Below, piece after piece: positions 10,876 to 23,760 of a DNA stretch of 64,000 nucleotides. A program made the position numbers and the translations under genes. This stretch comes from Rhabdornis inornatus (Eukaryota; Chordata; Aves; Passeriformes; Rhabdornithidae). Under the pieces are notes generated by a model. The model saw only the letters and a program-made list of their open reading frames with translations. It did no database searches and was not told the DNA's origin. The first letter of the stretch is position 1, and each line of letters opens with the position of its first letter. The DNA is taken from the NCBI GenBank assembly GCA_013397075.1, contig VWZS01000210.1, positions 62,024 to 126,023 of the forward strand, written 5' to 3'.

Positions 10876-13800
10876 CCAGTGAACAAGGCTTTTATGTAAG
10901 CACATATTGCTTGCAAAGGGAAATGGATATTATTTTCTAGACCTAACAGTGCCATTAGTAGAGTGGTTTTGGAAAAAACATTCAGAATGTTCCTATTTTC
11001 CAGCTACCAGAAAGCTTTTAGATTATTTTGTACGGCCCAGAGATTGTATTTTGTGAAATAACAAGTGCAAGACAGCAGCCTGACACAACCTTAATAATGC
11101 TTTTAAAAAAGAAAATCAATTTTCTTAAAAGGAAGGAAAAAAACTCTAGGAGATGTAAAAAGAACTGATGTGTTTGTTCCCAAGGTGAGAAACCAAAAAT
11201 ATCCACAGGAATGAAGAGATGGCAGGAGGAAAAAGATGTGCGCAAGTAAAATAGTTGTAAAATAAATGTGAAATAGCTTCCTTCCCCAGTCATCATTGAT
11301 GACTCAACAGGGGACCTCAGAATCAAAAATTTAATGGGCTATTGATTGTGAGTGAAGAGATCCCTTTGCAGGACTGCCACAGATTCCTCCTCTCTGCAGG
11401 TCAGGTGAAGGGTGAACCTCTAAAACCATCACTTGTGTGCAAGGACACATGTTCATACACTGCTAGTAAAGAAGAAGTAGAAGAAGGTGGAAAGGAAATT
11501 GCAGTTATTTTGTGCTAAAAAGGCAGTGACCTTGGAGATGAAAGACAGCCTTCCTTTGTTAGGTGAAGATAAAGAATGAAGAGAAAAACACAGCATGGGA
11601 TAAATTAGTTTAGGGGAGCTTGGATGTACACCAAGGCAGTGAAAGGTGATTATGAGAAGTAAACTGGGTTTTCATGTCTTTTAATTTAACTGTCTTAACC
11701 ACAAGGCTCCTTTTCTAAACAAAATGAAAGCAGGGTCCACAGAACATAGAGCCAAACAACACCAGAAGCACAAGTGGCAAAGTAATGGTGATAAAGTTTT
11801 AGAGAAACACCTGGATGTGAAGCTTGGGAGTAAATTTTAAGTATGTATGTATTCACCACTACCCCACACAGAAGCTCAGCTAGTTTCTGGAAGTAACTCA
11901 ACATGAATTACAGATGCGTCTCATGTTTCTGAGTGTTAAAATTTCAGTAGTTTTACAGAGCCATTAAAAGTGACCAAGTTGATGGAGGGAAAACATTTAA
12001 AGCTGGATGGTGCAGACAAATCAAGTAAACACCTTCTTGTTGCAAGCTTGACTGCAGCTCAGCCTACATGGTGCTATTCTGCAGAAATATTAAGTTTTCA
12101 GTGTGTGCAGACACCATTCCCAGTTAAATCAAGGTTTGTATAGCCCCTGTCTATGCTGGGAGAGCCAAAGAACCAGAGCTAACAACTGCGACAGAACACA
12201 AAGCTGGGAGGAGACCTTTTTTAAACTATTGTAAGATTTCCCAAATATCCTGACTTTTTTTTGTATCAAGTAGCCACCTTCAAGCCCCTCTGATACTACA
12301 GAAAGCAATAAAATAATTAAATTCTTCTCTCTAATTAATAAATTAATTATTTAAATAATTAATAATTCTCTGGCCTCTGAGGATCAGCCCCTGGTTCTCT
12401 GATGGAGATTTGCCTTTTTGCTGGGTTTTTTTTCTGCCTTTTTTCCCACAGGGACATTACAGCCATCATTCCATCAAGAGGGACATCAAACTATCCCTGG
12501 CAGGGATATCCTCCCAGGGCTGCAGTGTCAGCACAAGTTTTGTATCTTGGTGGGGTGGATTTATGACACAGCTTTGGAATTTTAAGGGGATCATTCCTGG
12601 CTCTATAGTCAAAAAGGTGGCTCTTCCCCTTAAACTCTAGATAATGTTTTTATTCTTATGAGCAGCTATGATTTGTCCACAGGTTTTATACTAAAAAAAC
12701 TTTTTAAAAGGCTGAAATGCATTTTTGTCAGCATTATTGTTATAAATCTGTAATTGTTATGCTATGCAAGTTAATGAAATAGGCCAAATTCCTTTAAAAT
12801 CCAAAAGCCAGGCTCTTAATCAGTGTGAGACACATGTGAATTACTTTATTTCTCTAATAGAATTCCCAAGACCTGTGAGTTGCTCCTTACAGACCCAGCT
12901 GGAAGAAAATTATCTTCAGGGATATCTTTATCTCCCTGCAATAATTCAAATGATCATTGGAACAATCACTGATACAAGCAAGATTACTCCCAAGTAATGT
13001 CATAATCATAAATCAGGGCAGTTGACATAAGTGCAATCTAACTTAAATCTATGCAGCAAAAACAGGAACACAGAGACATAATGTGCTCTTGAACAGAGTA
13101 GGTGCACAAAATTTTATGACTCTCGCCCATTTTACTGATATTTCCTTGTCCCCTGTGCACTGGTATTTTTGAATTTAACTGGTTTCTTTTTTTTTTTAAC
13201 TTAGATTCCCCACTGCCAAGCCCATGTTTTAACTGAAGCCAAATTTTGTAGAGCAAATCAGAGGAGTAAATGTGATAAAATGTTATCATATAATGAAACC
13301 AGGATTCTCACTTACATTTTGCAAAACTTGCAAATTTTGGTACCTTTGTACTTTACCTCTTTTTTTTTTTAATGTATCTGTTTCCTCTTTAATGTTGCTT
13401 AATATAACTGATTTTCAGAAGCTATTTAGCTGATAGAAATATGTACAAAGACTAATCAAAGCATTTTAAATAATGCCTGGATTAAAAAAGTCTTTTAAAA
13501 ATGGACATAAATTTAACCACTGCCCTGTTTGAATTATACCTCAAATCCCAGGTGCTCATTGCCACAGGAGATCATGTACAACACGCTTTTTGGGGTTCTG
13601 ACCAAGAATAACTGCAATAGGAAACAAATTAGAATACATGCATATCAACACAAATGTACACAAATATTTTTCTGTACAAAACCCTCATGAAGATCTCCCT
13701 CTGTCATTGAAAACTGTGAAATTCTTTCTTTTGCTATGCAGGTAGCATTGTGGCAACAAATCCATGAGGCTGTGAGGCAGCAGGGATCAGGGAGATGCAC

Positions 13801-15240
13801 AGGGTTTGAATTTTGAGACTACTGTAGTTTATGCAGGTAAAGGGGGAGTTGTATCTCTAATAATCTCATTGTTTTACAGAACAGATGGCTTATATCAGTG
13901 AAAAAGTTACCTTCAGTTTATATATGAAAGATAATATCTTTGTTAACCGTCCACAAAATAATTCTGTTTTTTCTTTGGTTTTTTTTGGAAATGGTTACTA
14001 ACCTTAAATGGTTTTGTATGTTAGGATGATAAGAACATTCAGTGAATCTAATTATTCATTATATTCTGTGGGTTAGGCGCTTCTTTGGGGTGTTACATTT
14101 GAGCAAGCTGGACACTTACTTCATGCAGAGACCTGTATTTCCTAGATCAATTTTCCTAACAAACTTTATGAATATTTTACCTTGCCTAGAGATCTGAAAT
14201 TTCAGAAAATATAGGCTCCTCCTCGGGAAATCATTGTTATCAGCTGGTTATTTAAAAAAACATTCATGTGACTTATGCTTAAAGACAAGCATGATCTGAA
14301 CACTTTATTAGCCCCTGGGGACTTAGATGTACTTTTCTTTACTGTTTACAAAATAAAAAAACTTTCAAAAAAACCATAATTTGGTATGAAATTCCTTCAG
14401 TGATCATGAGGCTGCAAAGCTGTGCTCTTGTCCAGGATGTTCCCAAGTGCCAAAGCCATTTTTAGTGGCCACGAACACCGCGCCATTATTTGGCATTTCA
14501 CTGTGATGATGATTAACCATCAAGGATGGACTGGCAACGTGCTCCAGAAGTTCTCTGCTGAACGCATTTTGTTCCTGCCAAATTCTGTCAAGGTGGTGCT
14601 TTTTGAAAAGGCACCCACTGATCCAAATTTATATTGTTGGGATGGATTCCAGGGGTCTGAGCTGGTCCAGAGAACAGCACTTCCTTCGCCATATTCCAGC
14701 ACCCCTTCTTTCTCTCATCTCCTAAAGAGCTGAAGGAAAAAAAGTAAAGGATCCCTGAAATTGCTAACATATGAAAGATAACTCTGAGCCAAACCCTCAA
14801 TCTGTTTGTTCCTTTGTTAATTATAATCAGTAGAATAGCTGGCACAAATATCTTGGCTAAGACAGGAGTCCTGTGATAGGTGATGTTCTTACACTTGCCA
14901 GTGCACTCATGTTTCCTTCCTGCTATATTATGCTTTTTTAGCTATAATCATGTCTTTTATACAAAGTGTATTTTTAACATTAAATATGTTTTTGCAATAT
15001 CCATATGTGCAGAAATAAGTACCACTGTATTCCAGGGGAGCTAATTCTATCGCCTTTTGTTTTTGTTTTTGTTTTGCAACTGCTTCACCACTACCAAGTA
15101 TAATTTGCTCAAAAATATTTGGAGATGGTATGGGTGGCGGTTGCAATCAACACAAGTCAACATAATGGAAGGAAATAATTTGTTTGCTTGAAAGAATGAA
15201 AGATTTAGCTTTTCCAGGCTTGGGTCCTTCTGGGTTATAA

Positions 15241-15365
15241 TTTGTCTCTTTTTTTGTTGTGGTTTTTTTTTTTTTGGGGGGGAGAAGGGGAGGTGGTGTG
15301 TTTGTTTGTTCGTTGTTTTTGTTGTTTTTTCTTTGTTTTGTTTGTTTTGTTTTTTCGTTTTTTTA
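15241..15365. repeat. T/G-rich low-complexity tract with a G7 run
   Basis: About 125 bases of T runs, TTTG and TTG words, including T13 directly followed by G7 and then G4 near 15264-15290. The complement is an A/C tract like the others, so this may be the same kind of element in the opposite orientation. It has two long G runs and some GG pairs, which is short of a clear four-run quadruplex. Confidence 0.7.
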
Positions 15366-16490
15366 GTCTTTTCCTACAGATACCATTGATCAGCACAAGA
15401 ACAGCATTCCTAAGAAATCACAGCACTTGGAGAAGTGGGCTTTCATGTTCTCTGGCTGGAATCAGCCATGAGCATGGTTTTGGGGGCATGACTTATTTAT
15501 GACTATTTCTGAAACAGTGGAATGCTATGAAAATAAAAAAGTCCAAAAAGAAAAGAAAAAAAAAAAGCCAAAAGATTGAATTTTACCATTGTAAGAAATA
15601 ACACTTGAGGCTCTGTTTTGTATTTTATGCAAGACTGACTTTTCCAGAACTTTCTCAGCTGAGCTATAATTAATGGGATAGAGGCAGCCTGCTTTAGATA
15701 GTTAAAGAAGGAACAGACCTTGCTCTTCTTGCTCCTTTCTGGGGTTAGGATTTAGAGTCTCAGTCAATCACTGATTTATTTGGAAATGAGGGAACTGAAA
15801 ATGAGTGTAAGATCTTAGATTTTTTTTTTAATTAGTTAAAGTTCTCTTTTTGAAAACTAATTTGATTCAGTGTGGAGGTTTGACAGGCTGCTCTTCAGAG
15901 TAACTCACACTGGTCCCACACCTCTCAAATGCAAAATAGTACATTTTGTGCACTACTAGGAAACAAACCCTGACCTCTCTTCCTTTAACAGAATTGTGCC
16001 TTTCCTTCTGAGTAGAGCTGGAATTCTTCTGCAGAGTCCCAACCTGTTGATCTGGGTTCCACCACTCCACAGTGTTAAACCCTGAATGTTGTGAATTTTG
16101 TGAGTGAAATAAAGCATTTTACTCTGGGGGCTGCCCTTCAGGGTGTGAAGTAAACTCCAGAGCTCACTGGGCTCTCATGTGAGCTTTAAGCAACATCTCT
16201 AGTCTGCAGAGGAGCCTAAATTCACCCTTGTGGCTTGAGGAATGCCAACAGTAGAAAACTTTTGTGTAGCTCCATATTAATTCTATTTCTCTCAGGAGCC
16301 AGAGCATCATCTGCTGTGTCTTAGAGCTCACTGCCTCCATGTATCCCAACAGCAACAGGAGAGCACTGGAGGAGCTCATACCTGTGGTTAATAAAAAAAA
16401 GAAAAAAAAGAATGGAGGCATATCTTGAAAGTTTTTTGTCAGTGCTTAATGGTTAACTGATTTAGGTAAAAGAGGAACTTATTTCATGTT

Positions 16491-16602
16491 AAAAAAAAAC
16501 AACAAAACACAAAACTGAACAAAAATAAAAACAAACAAACAAAAATATCCCAAACAAAACAATAACAGAGAACCCCAAAAACCCCAACTCAACAAAAAAC
16601 AA
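16491..16602. repeat. A/C-rich low-complexity tract
   Basis: About 112 bases starting with A9 and continuing as AAC, AAAC and ACCCC words. Minus-strand open frames through it are low complexity and not coding. Confidence 0.7.
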
Positions 16603-17278
16603 GCTCTCTTTACTGGAGAGCAGCTGACACAAAGGAAAAGATGCACACTGGGAAGATGGTAGAGGTGCCTCTGGTGAGGAAGAAAAAAATGTGGAAAATA
16701 TTCTTTCATCAGTGCTTCCAGCGAAAAAAACTTTATTTTCTGAAGCAGTGGTAAGTGCTCAGCACGTCCTGAGGACATTTAGGGTGTACATGTGAAGCAC
16801 AGATCCAGGCAGGGAGTTTTGAGCCAGGTGAAATAAAAATGCTGCCCTCTTGGCTGCCACCAAGGCTAGCTGCATTCCTGGAATACACACCTCTGAATAG
16901 GAAGGGAAGACAGAAGAAATAGCCAAAATCTCAAGGGAATCATCTTCTAGTTCTGTAACAGAGAATTCAGGCTGAGATCTACGGCCACTCCCAACTCCAT
17001 CCCTCCTTTTGAAAGAGTTTCAGCAATAACGAAATCAAAAGCCTCTCCAGGGCTGCGGAGCAGAGCACAAACCTCACCTTGGCCTTTGTGACCCTGAGGC
17101 TCTGTTTGTTCCTGTGGCAGTGCTTGGAAGATGGGATGTAACTGAGCTGTTTGAAACACCCAGAGCTGAGGGAGGGATTGGTGCAGCACAGAGATAAGAG
17201 CAAGAACCTTCACTCCAGCTGCTGTGGGGTCAGTGTTTGAAAGGAGAACAGAGACTGGAAGAGCTCCAGGAGCAAATA

Positions 17279-17364
17279 ATTTACTGAAATTCTCCAGCAA
17301 AAGAATTTAAACACTGAAATTTAAAAAAAAAAAAAAAAATATTTACTGAAACTCTCCAGCAAAA
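17279..17364 (+). repeat. 24-bp direct repeats flanking a poly(A) run
   Basis: A 24-base word beginning ATTTACTG and ending CAGCAAAA occurs at 17279-17302 and again at 17341-17364, differing at one base. Between them lie 20 bases and an uninterrupted A17 (17323-17339). The layout resembles a target-site duplication around a tiny poly(A)-tailed insertion, but the insert is only about 38 bases, so a local tandem duplication that captured an A run is equally possible. Confidence 0.7.
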
Positions 17365-18197
17365 ATTGTTTAAGTTTTGTATATTGGAATTTTCTCTTTG
17401 ATGGTTGCCCATAGATTTTGGAAAAAAGCAGTTGGCACTTAAGTCATGAGGAAGAATGTAGGGTTGGAGAGAAAGCCAAGGAGAAATGTAGCAGTAGGGA
17501 GTTTTATTAGGAGTTCTAAGGACAGGGGAATTCCAGGGAGGGTGGGACCAGACTTAAATTTGCAGCAGAAGTCTGCCACAATTGCTGCAATGACAGTCCA
17601 GAGTGATGCCACATGAAAATAAGTATCTGGTGTGATGGCAAAAATGAGACAAAATAATCAGCTGGGTGATTTTTGAGTTTTGAGTCACCCATTTATGGAC
17701 ACAGGTACAAGCACTGAGCATTTTGAGCCCTTTTGCTCAGGTTATGCACAGACCATCCTGATCAGCCCAGCTGCTCAGTGAGACACCATCATGTGCTATT
17801 ACAAAGAAGTCAGAAAATCATGGTACTCCCCCAGAGCTTCATTTATCCCTGTGGTGATGATTCATCTCAGTGGGACACAAGTGTAGAAATTCACCCACAC
17901 AGAATTGTGTTTAGAGGATACCACAAGTGGGTTCATGAAATCTAGCAAGAAAAGCACAAATTAATGAATTCAGGTTCTACTTGGGTAGCAATGAAGGAAA
18001 TTCATTCCTTCGAAACAAGCACACCTCTTGCTGCAGGGAAAATCCCATTAGGAAAAATTAAGGATGAGCTCTCCACAGGGAGAAATTACAAAATCACCCT
18101 ATGCAACTGAGACACTACTCTCTGGAGTAGCTCTTTGGAGTACAGGCTAGGTTGGATATCCACAAAATACTCAGGAAATGATGCAGTAGACAAGACC

Positions 18198-18226
<29 letters not shown>
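18198..18226. repeat. Uninterrupted poly(A), 29 bases
   Basis: A29 without interruption, the longest pure homopolymer in the window. No AATAAA lies in the 30 bases upstream and no flanking duplication is obvious, so a processed retrocopy is not supported. The lack of interruptions suggests it is young or length-variable. Confidence 0.9.
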
Positions 18227-18229
<3 letters not shown>

Positions 18230-18678
18230 ACTTGGTTTCCATTTTGCTGTCTTCTCCCTTCTATGCAACAATGATAAAAGTGTTTACTTCAGTTTTTAGG
18301 CCTCTCTTCTACTGTGGTAGTTCTTTAAATGGAAAGTTTAATCCACAGACAAGTTCTGTTGTCTCCATGAAAGTCAAGCTTATAAATACGACATTTAAGG
18401 ATGTAATTCCAACAATGCCAAGAGTCTGAAAATGAAAATCTTTGCAAAAAAAAAAGCACCTGTAACAGAATGAAAATCTGCCTTCCTGAAATACTGTGTG
18501 GTGCCTCTTCAGGAAACCTTTCCTGGAGTTTTTAAAGGGCTCTGTTAGGACAAGTCTATGCAGTTAATTTGGAATATTCCCTTGGAGAGACTGGAACAGT
18601 GTGATGTAAACACATCCATGTGCATCCAGCAGTGCAGGAAGGCCTGATAACACAGATCTGAGTAAATTTATTGGACCC

Positions 18679-18710
18679 AGTTATTGGTAATAATAAGTTA
18701 TTGGTAATAA
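18679..18710 (+). repeat. 15-bp tandem duplication
   Basis: AGTTATTGGTAATAA occurs at 18679-18693 and identically at 18696-18710, separated by two bases (period 17). A small recent slippage duplication with no apparent function. Confidence 0.8.
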
Positions 18711-19898
18711 AAGTTAAGGGTGAGGGTAAGGCCCATTGGGAGTCTGGTCCTTTCTGCCAAGTCCACTATTTCCACACAAAATTATTGTCCCAACCTTTTT
18801 ATGGTGTTCAGGTAAAGTATTCAAGAGGGATTTTGTGTGAGACTTTGTATCTAGATTTCTTTCAGTGCTGGCAAATGGCATCATTTATATTGTTTATACA
18901 TGGGAGGTGAAAGATTTCTGTGCCTGAAAATTTATTTATTTGCTTCCAGTGACAGAAGATAGCAAGTGAAAGATACCACCCCTTTTGCAGACTTTGTGGA
19001 CTTGTTTTGATGCAGGTTTCTGTTGGGTTCTTTCTCTATTTTAAAATGTCACAGCTACTAAGAAGAGCATATTGGGAATGTTCATAAACACCCAAACATT
19101 AAAATGCAAGGAGAATTAAGAGAAAGAGGAATTATGTCACATGTCCAAGGCATATCAAACACTAAATCTAAGTTCTTTTTGGTACCAGTATATTACATTA
19201 CCACTTAGGTCATCAGGCTTCATGAAGCACTCCAGTAAGCTTTATGTTTCCTGACACAATATTAAAATCTAATGGTGCCAAAAGTGCCTAAAACAAGAAG
19301 ATGCTGAAGCTTGAGGAAAATTTGAGTGAATAGGTATGCAAATGTTTGTGAACAGAATACAGACCTGACTTACATACAGTTGTATGGGTGGTAGCAGCAG
19401 AACAGAAGTCAGATAAAATCAGACCTTGACCAGTTTCTGAACAAAGTAGAACAGGAACAGAAGTAATGTCCTCTTTTACAAAACTGGTCCAAGTCACCTG
19501 TCCACCTTCTTTTTTATTGGATTACACATGTCAGGTCTCTTCCAGGTTTTCATGTAGGCTGTGTCATATACTATGACTGGAGCTTGGAATTGATACTGCT
19601 CTGGCATTATCAGCTTTTCAAACTGCGCCTTTTCCAGGCTGTTTGGTTTCTAATCCTGGCTGTGATCAGATTAGACATTCCATCCGGGAAATAATGAAGA
19701 ACCTAGGTGAGCACTGAGAGAATATTCTCAGTAAGACCCACATGTGACAACCCCAAGATGTTTAGGGCAAATATGGCCAAGTAAAACATTTTGGCACAGG
19801 GCTGAAACATATTGAGGTGAGATATCCCACCTTTCTTCACAGGGAAGAAGAGTACACACTGACTTTCACTGACTTTTTGAAGCCTGTGTGGTCCATGT

Positions 19899-19948
19899 TA
19901 TTGTTTTGTTTTGTTTTTCTGGTGTTTTGTTTTTTTGGGTTTTTTTTG
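19899..19948. repeat. T/G-rich low-complexity tract
   Basis: About 50 bases of TTTTG words and T runs, the complement of an A/C tract. Confidence 0.6.
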
Positions 19949-21148
19949 AGCTGTGTCAGGTTATCCAGTGGAGGAGCAGCACATCACATAAGTACAGATT
20001 ATTTGTTTCTGGCATGTACTCAGCTCCCTTACACAGCACAACATGCAAATTGTTTCTGTGTTGGAAGCCCTGGATCACCCAGCAGAGCTATTTATCCTCA
20101 AGAAATGCAAGTGGTAAGTGGCCAAGGACTTCCTCTGGGCACTTTGATCTTTTGGCTTTGGAAAAAAACTTTCAGAAATCCATAAAATACACTGGAACCT
20201 GTAATTCTGGAGCAAGTCAGTGAATCTTCACACGAAGCAAATATGAACTAAAGAATCAGAAATTCATTAGACAGTTCCTCTTTCTTGTGTATAATTCCAT
20301 TTTCTTTAGCCATAGCTTACTGGTGGAAAAGGAACTAAGAGAGGATTCTGAGCATGACCAGATATCATCATTTTTGCTCTTTCTGGTGGGTTCGATGCAA
20401 ATTTACTGTATGGAAGCTTGCAATCCACAGGTCATAATTTAGCTCCTACAGATGCAGGAAATAACTTGGTTACTTTGAAGTATAGCTTACCCCAAACCCC
20501 ACTCTGAGTAATGAAGAGTTCTTTAATTTTTTTTTTTTTTTAGTGGACACTAAAACTAATCCCAAATTGCAGAATCTTGTATATCATCTTTTCCTAGATC
20601 CTGTGATTTCCATAGGTATTCCAGAAGTTGCTTAGATAAATTCTGGAGTGACTTGCATTGAATTCAGAGCTTAAAATCCTTACCTGTCCAGATGAATATG
20701 ATTTTTGTAGAAGCTGAGGTGTGTTGGTAATCAGAGCTTAGAGAAGCAGAAGGAGACCAGCTGTGGTTTAACACAAAGATGTAGGCTTAGCTGTCCTATC
20801 CAGGAGAAAAGGAATTTCTAACATCCTTCTTGTTCCTTTCTTCCTGTAAGAATTTTTTTTTTTGGCAGGACTGTTCCTCGCCTTGCATCAACTGCAGTTT
20901 ATTAAATCTGACTCTGCATCATCTGGGCTACATTTTCACCAAAGCCTGGCCCCATGTGCCAAGGAAATGTTTACACCTGCCCAGCAGCCAGATCCAAGCC
21001 ACCACAACCATGCAGTTCTCTGTTCTTCTGCGGTCATAGCTAAGCTCAAAATTTTAAAAAAATGGGGTTTACTTGTAATTTTCTCTCTAATTGCTGCCTG
21101 ACCTCGACATTTCATCCAGAAGCCAGTGGAAAAATTGCAATGTGCTGC

Positions 21149-21179
21149 GTGTGTCTGTCTGTCTGTCTTGCTGTGTGTC
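21149..21179 (+). repeat. (TGTC)n / (TG)n microsatellite
   Basis: A short stretch of repeated TGTC units grading into TGTG on both sides, about 31 bases. Confidence 0.7.
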
Positions 21180-23340
21180 AGTTTACACCCTCATGACTTT
21201 CAGGACCCACCAGCCAATTTCAGGCCAACTTGACAAGAAGAGAAAAAAGTCTTGCAGATGCAGAGTACTTAAAATTTTATGAAGCTGGGCAGCCATAGGG
21301 AGTAATCGAGTGTGACAAATATTACCTCCACAAGTAAGTAGTTGCACTTCATAGGTGTCAGAAAAAAAAAAAAGAAAAGTCCAAGAAAACATTTTCCATC
21401 TGTAATACAGCTGCAGGAAAAGGTCTAGCTGCATCCTATTAGACAGTAGGAAATCAGCTGAGGCTTGCAAGCACAGAGAAAGAAAGATTTAATCAGAACT
21501 GCTTAGAAGATGTTACCTTATATTGATTTGTTTCAGTTTAATCTTTGCTTATTTTTTCCTCCTGTAGGTCCCAGGATGAGATGAGGTGTATATGTCCTGC
21601 AAAGCAGTCTAAAGGGTGATTTCAGCTGGTTAATAATGGATCCATGTGTCCTGGACACCTCACAGAAAAATTGTATTTCTGATAGTTTATAGTATTCTTC
21701 ATGAAACATGAAAAACCTCTTCCCGGACTATATTTGCAAAACCTCTTTTTGAGTGACACCTAATTTTTGATTTTAAAAAATGAATTGTTTTTATACTCAT
21801 TTTCTCTCCCATCAGCAGGAGGTAAAAAAAAAAATAAAAAAAATTAAAATCTGTGCCTGTTTGCACACCTCCTATACGTCTAGTTATGCTAGAACACTGG
21901 AAGTAATCTTGGTTTCATATATCATTTTACAGATCCATTGGGAAAAGCTGATTATTCGGGAGGGAATAATCAGCTGGGTAAGCAAGTGAGATCAAGAGTA
22001 ATGCTGTGTAGGCTGTGACACTGGCTATCAGGAATTAAAAAATCCTTCCACTGAGCAACTAAATTTGAAAGAAATAAAAAATTAAGATCGAAGTGTGGTT
22101 GACTGTACAGTCCTCAGTTTTGGGAGGCTGTAGCAATGCTGCACCAATTTTTCCACCAAAGTTACTTTCCCTTACTAAAGCCCAGGTGAGAGTGACAGAG
22201 CAGAAAATGCAGTGAAGCTGTAATAAACCTGTATTTTATTGCCAGAATACCTGACAGATTAACTCCTTCCATTGTGCCTGTGATGAGAAACATGCATTTC
22301 TGAAGCAAATTATTGTCTGACTGCAGGGTTTCCATTATCGAAGGAAAAGCAAAGCATGGTTAAAAATTGCTCCCTGGCATAGGGAAGGGAAAGATCAAAA
22401 ACACAGCTACAAGAAGATAAAAGAGCTACTGGAGCTCGGGGTTAGCCTTTTGCAGAAAATGTGCACTCTGTCATTTTGTGGGCAAATGCTCTTGTGTGAT
22501 ATAGTTCTGGAGAAACACTGGGAGTGGAAGCAGACATCTGTAATCTCTGAGAAACATAAAGTTTTTCCTTGTGCTGCTCGTGGTGAGGGGCTTTGAAGAG
22601 CTGCTTTCCAAGTAAAATCATTAAAGCCAGAGAAGCTGACTGCATTACTGCAATTTGCAGTTAATTTCAAACAGCATCTCCCCTTAAGGAATGTGAAAAT
22701 AAACAGATTCCACCTGTTGCTAAATCAGCCAAAAAAGCACAAACTAGGCAGTGTGATCTAAACCAGCTGAGTGATAACTCCTCGTTGGCTGACTAAAAAA
22801 CAATATTTCTCTTCCTGGCTGGTGATCTCTGCCCCAAGCAGGTGAAATAGAGGTGGTGAGTGTGCTCATCCAACTCCTCTTGTGTGAATTGTCATGAGGA
22901 TGAAGTCTAATAAAGGCAAAAAAATATAAAAAAGGAAAATCACTAAAAAATAATAAATTATTCACTTGCTTGCACTCCATAAGTATTTGTTTACGTTTAC
23001 TCAGTATAAACATTTTTGTGCCAGTGGAGGTTGACAAAGCATCTGACAGGGAAAAAAAATAGAAAAAGAAATTTAAAAAAAATGGGGAAAATTAGAGAAT
23101 GGATACCATCTAGTGGTACCACCAATAAAGGCTGGGTTTGGTGGCTGCTTGGTTTGTCTTCCTTCTGAGATCCCAGTTTTTTTGGCAGCTATCAATCATA
23201 TTTGTCACTCCCCTTCTGCAGGGATGATTTTGGAGCTGGCAGCTCTTGAGGGACATGAGGATGTGCTAGAACAAACCTTTCAGGCCCCAAACTGCAGTTA
23301 CATGTTCATTTCTCAACCCCTCTCTGGAGGAATTGCAGCT

Positions 23341-23542
23341 TTTTTATATTATTATATGATAATATTATAGTAAATGGTTTGCATATATTATGTAAACCTA
23401 TAACTATTTTATATAATATGTATGTTTAACAAAATATATAAATAATTTTATATAATAGACAAAATGTAAGTATCAGGTTTGGAAGATGGATTTAGGCTTC
23501 TTGTTGAATTTCAATATGCATTACAATAATTAAATAATTACA
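23341..23542. repeat. TA-rich low-complexity DNA left of the gap
   Basis: About 200 bases made largely of TATA, ATAAT and TTTATATAAT words with many small self-complementary stretches. The TA-rich composition continues on the far side of the gap, which suggests that this composition is why assembly failed here. Confidence 0.75.
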
Positions 23543-23657
23543 NNNNNNNNNNNNNNNNNNNNNNNNNNNNNNNNNNNNNNNNNNNNNNNNNNNNNNNNNN
23601 NNNNNNNNNNNNNNNNNNNNNNNNNNNNNNNNNNNNNNNNNNNNNNNNNNNNNNNNN
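23543..23657. other. Assembly gap (115 N)
   Basis: A run of 115 unknown bases flanked on both sides by TA-rich sequence. Any open frame drawn through it is meaningless. Confidence 0.99.
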
Positions 23658-23760
23658 TGCAATTAAATATTTTGTTTTACATATTTTTATATATTTTATA
23701 TATGAAATATTTAAATATATACTGTACTTTATTATATTATGTATCAAATTATGTTAAGCT
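23658..23760. repeat. TA-rich low-complexity DNA right of the gap
   Basis: About 100 bases of ATATTTTATAT-like words, matching the composition on the left of the gap. The full unit may be a longer TA-rich repeat hidden by the gap. Confidence 0.7.

Larger units (their letters stand above)
6363..23340. other. Long non-coding stretch, no gene recognised
   Basis: About 17 kb of AT-rich sequence in which no open frame exceeds about 125 codons and none looks like a known domain. It contains the low-complexity tracts and short duplications listed separately. A segment near 14401-14740 has a cluster of CpGs (around 14467-14486) and a more balanced composition than its surroundings. It could be conserved non-coding DNA but has no decisive motif. 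I see no tRNA, rRNA or promoter structure. Confidence 0.55.

Noticed and set aside
15264..15295. G-quadruplex
   Set aside because: Only two long G runs (G7 and G4) with GG pairs after them; the usual four runs of at least three G are not clearly present as separate runs.
18100..18226. Processed retrocopy ending in A29
   Set aside because: No polyadenylation signal upstream, no recognisable gene sequence, and no flanking duplication found.
20389..20403. tRNA B-box-like word (GGTTCGATGC) suggesting a tRNA or tRNA-derived SINE
   Set aside because: No matching A box or cloverleaf arms upstream, and no SINE body or tail nearby.
21149..21179. CRISPR-like or regulatory array
   Set aside because: It is a simple TGTC/TG microsatellite. 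No repeat-spacer architecture is present anywhere in the window.
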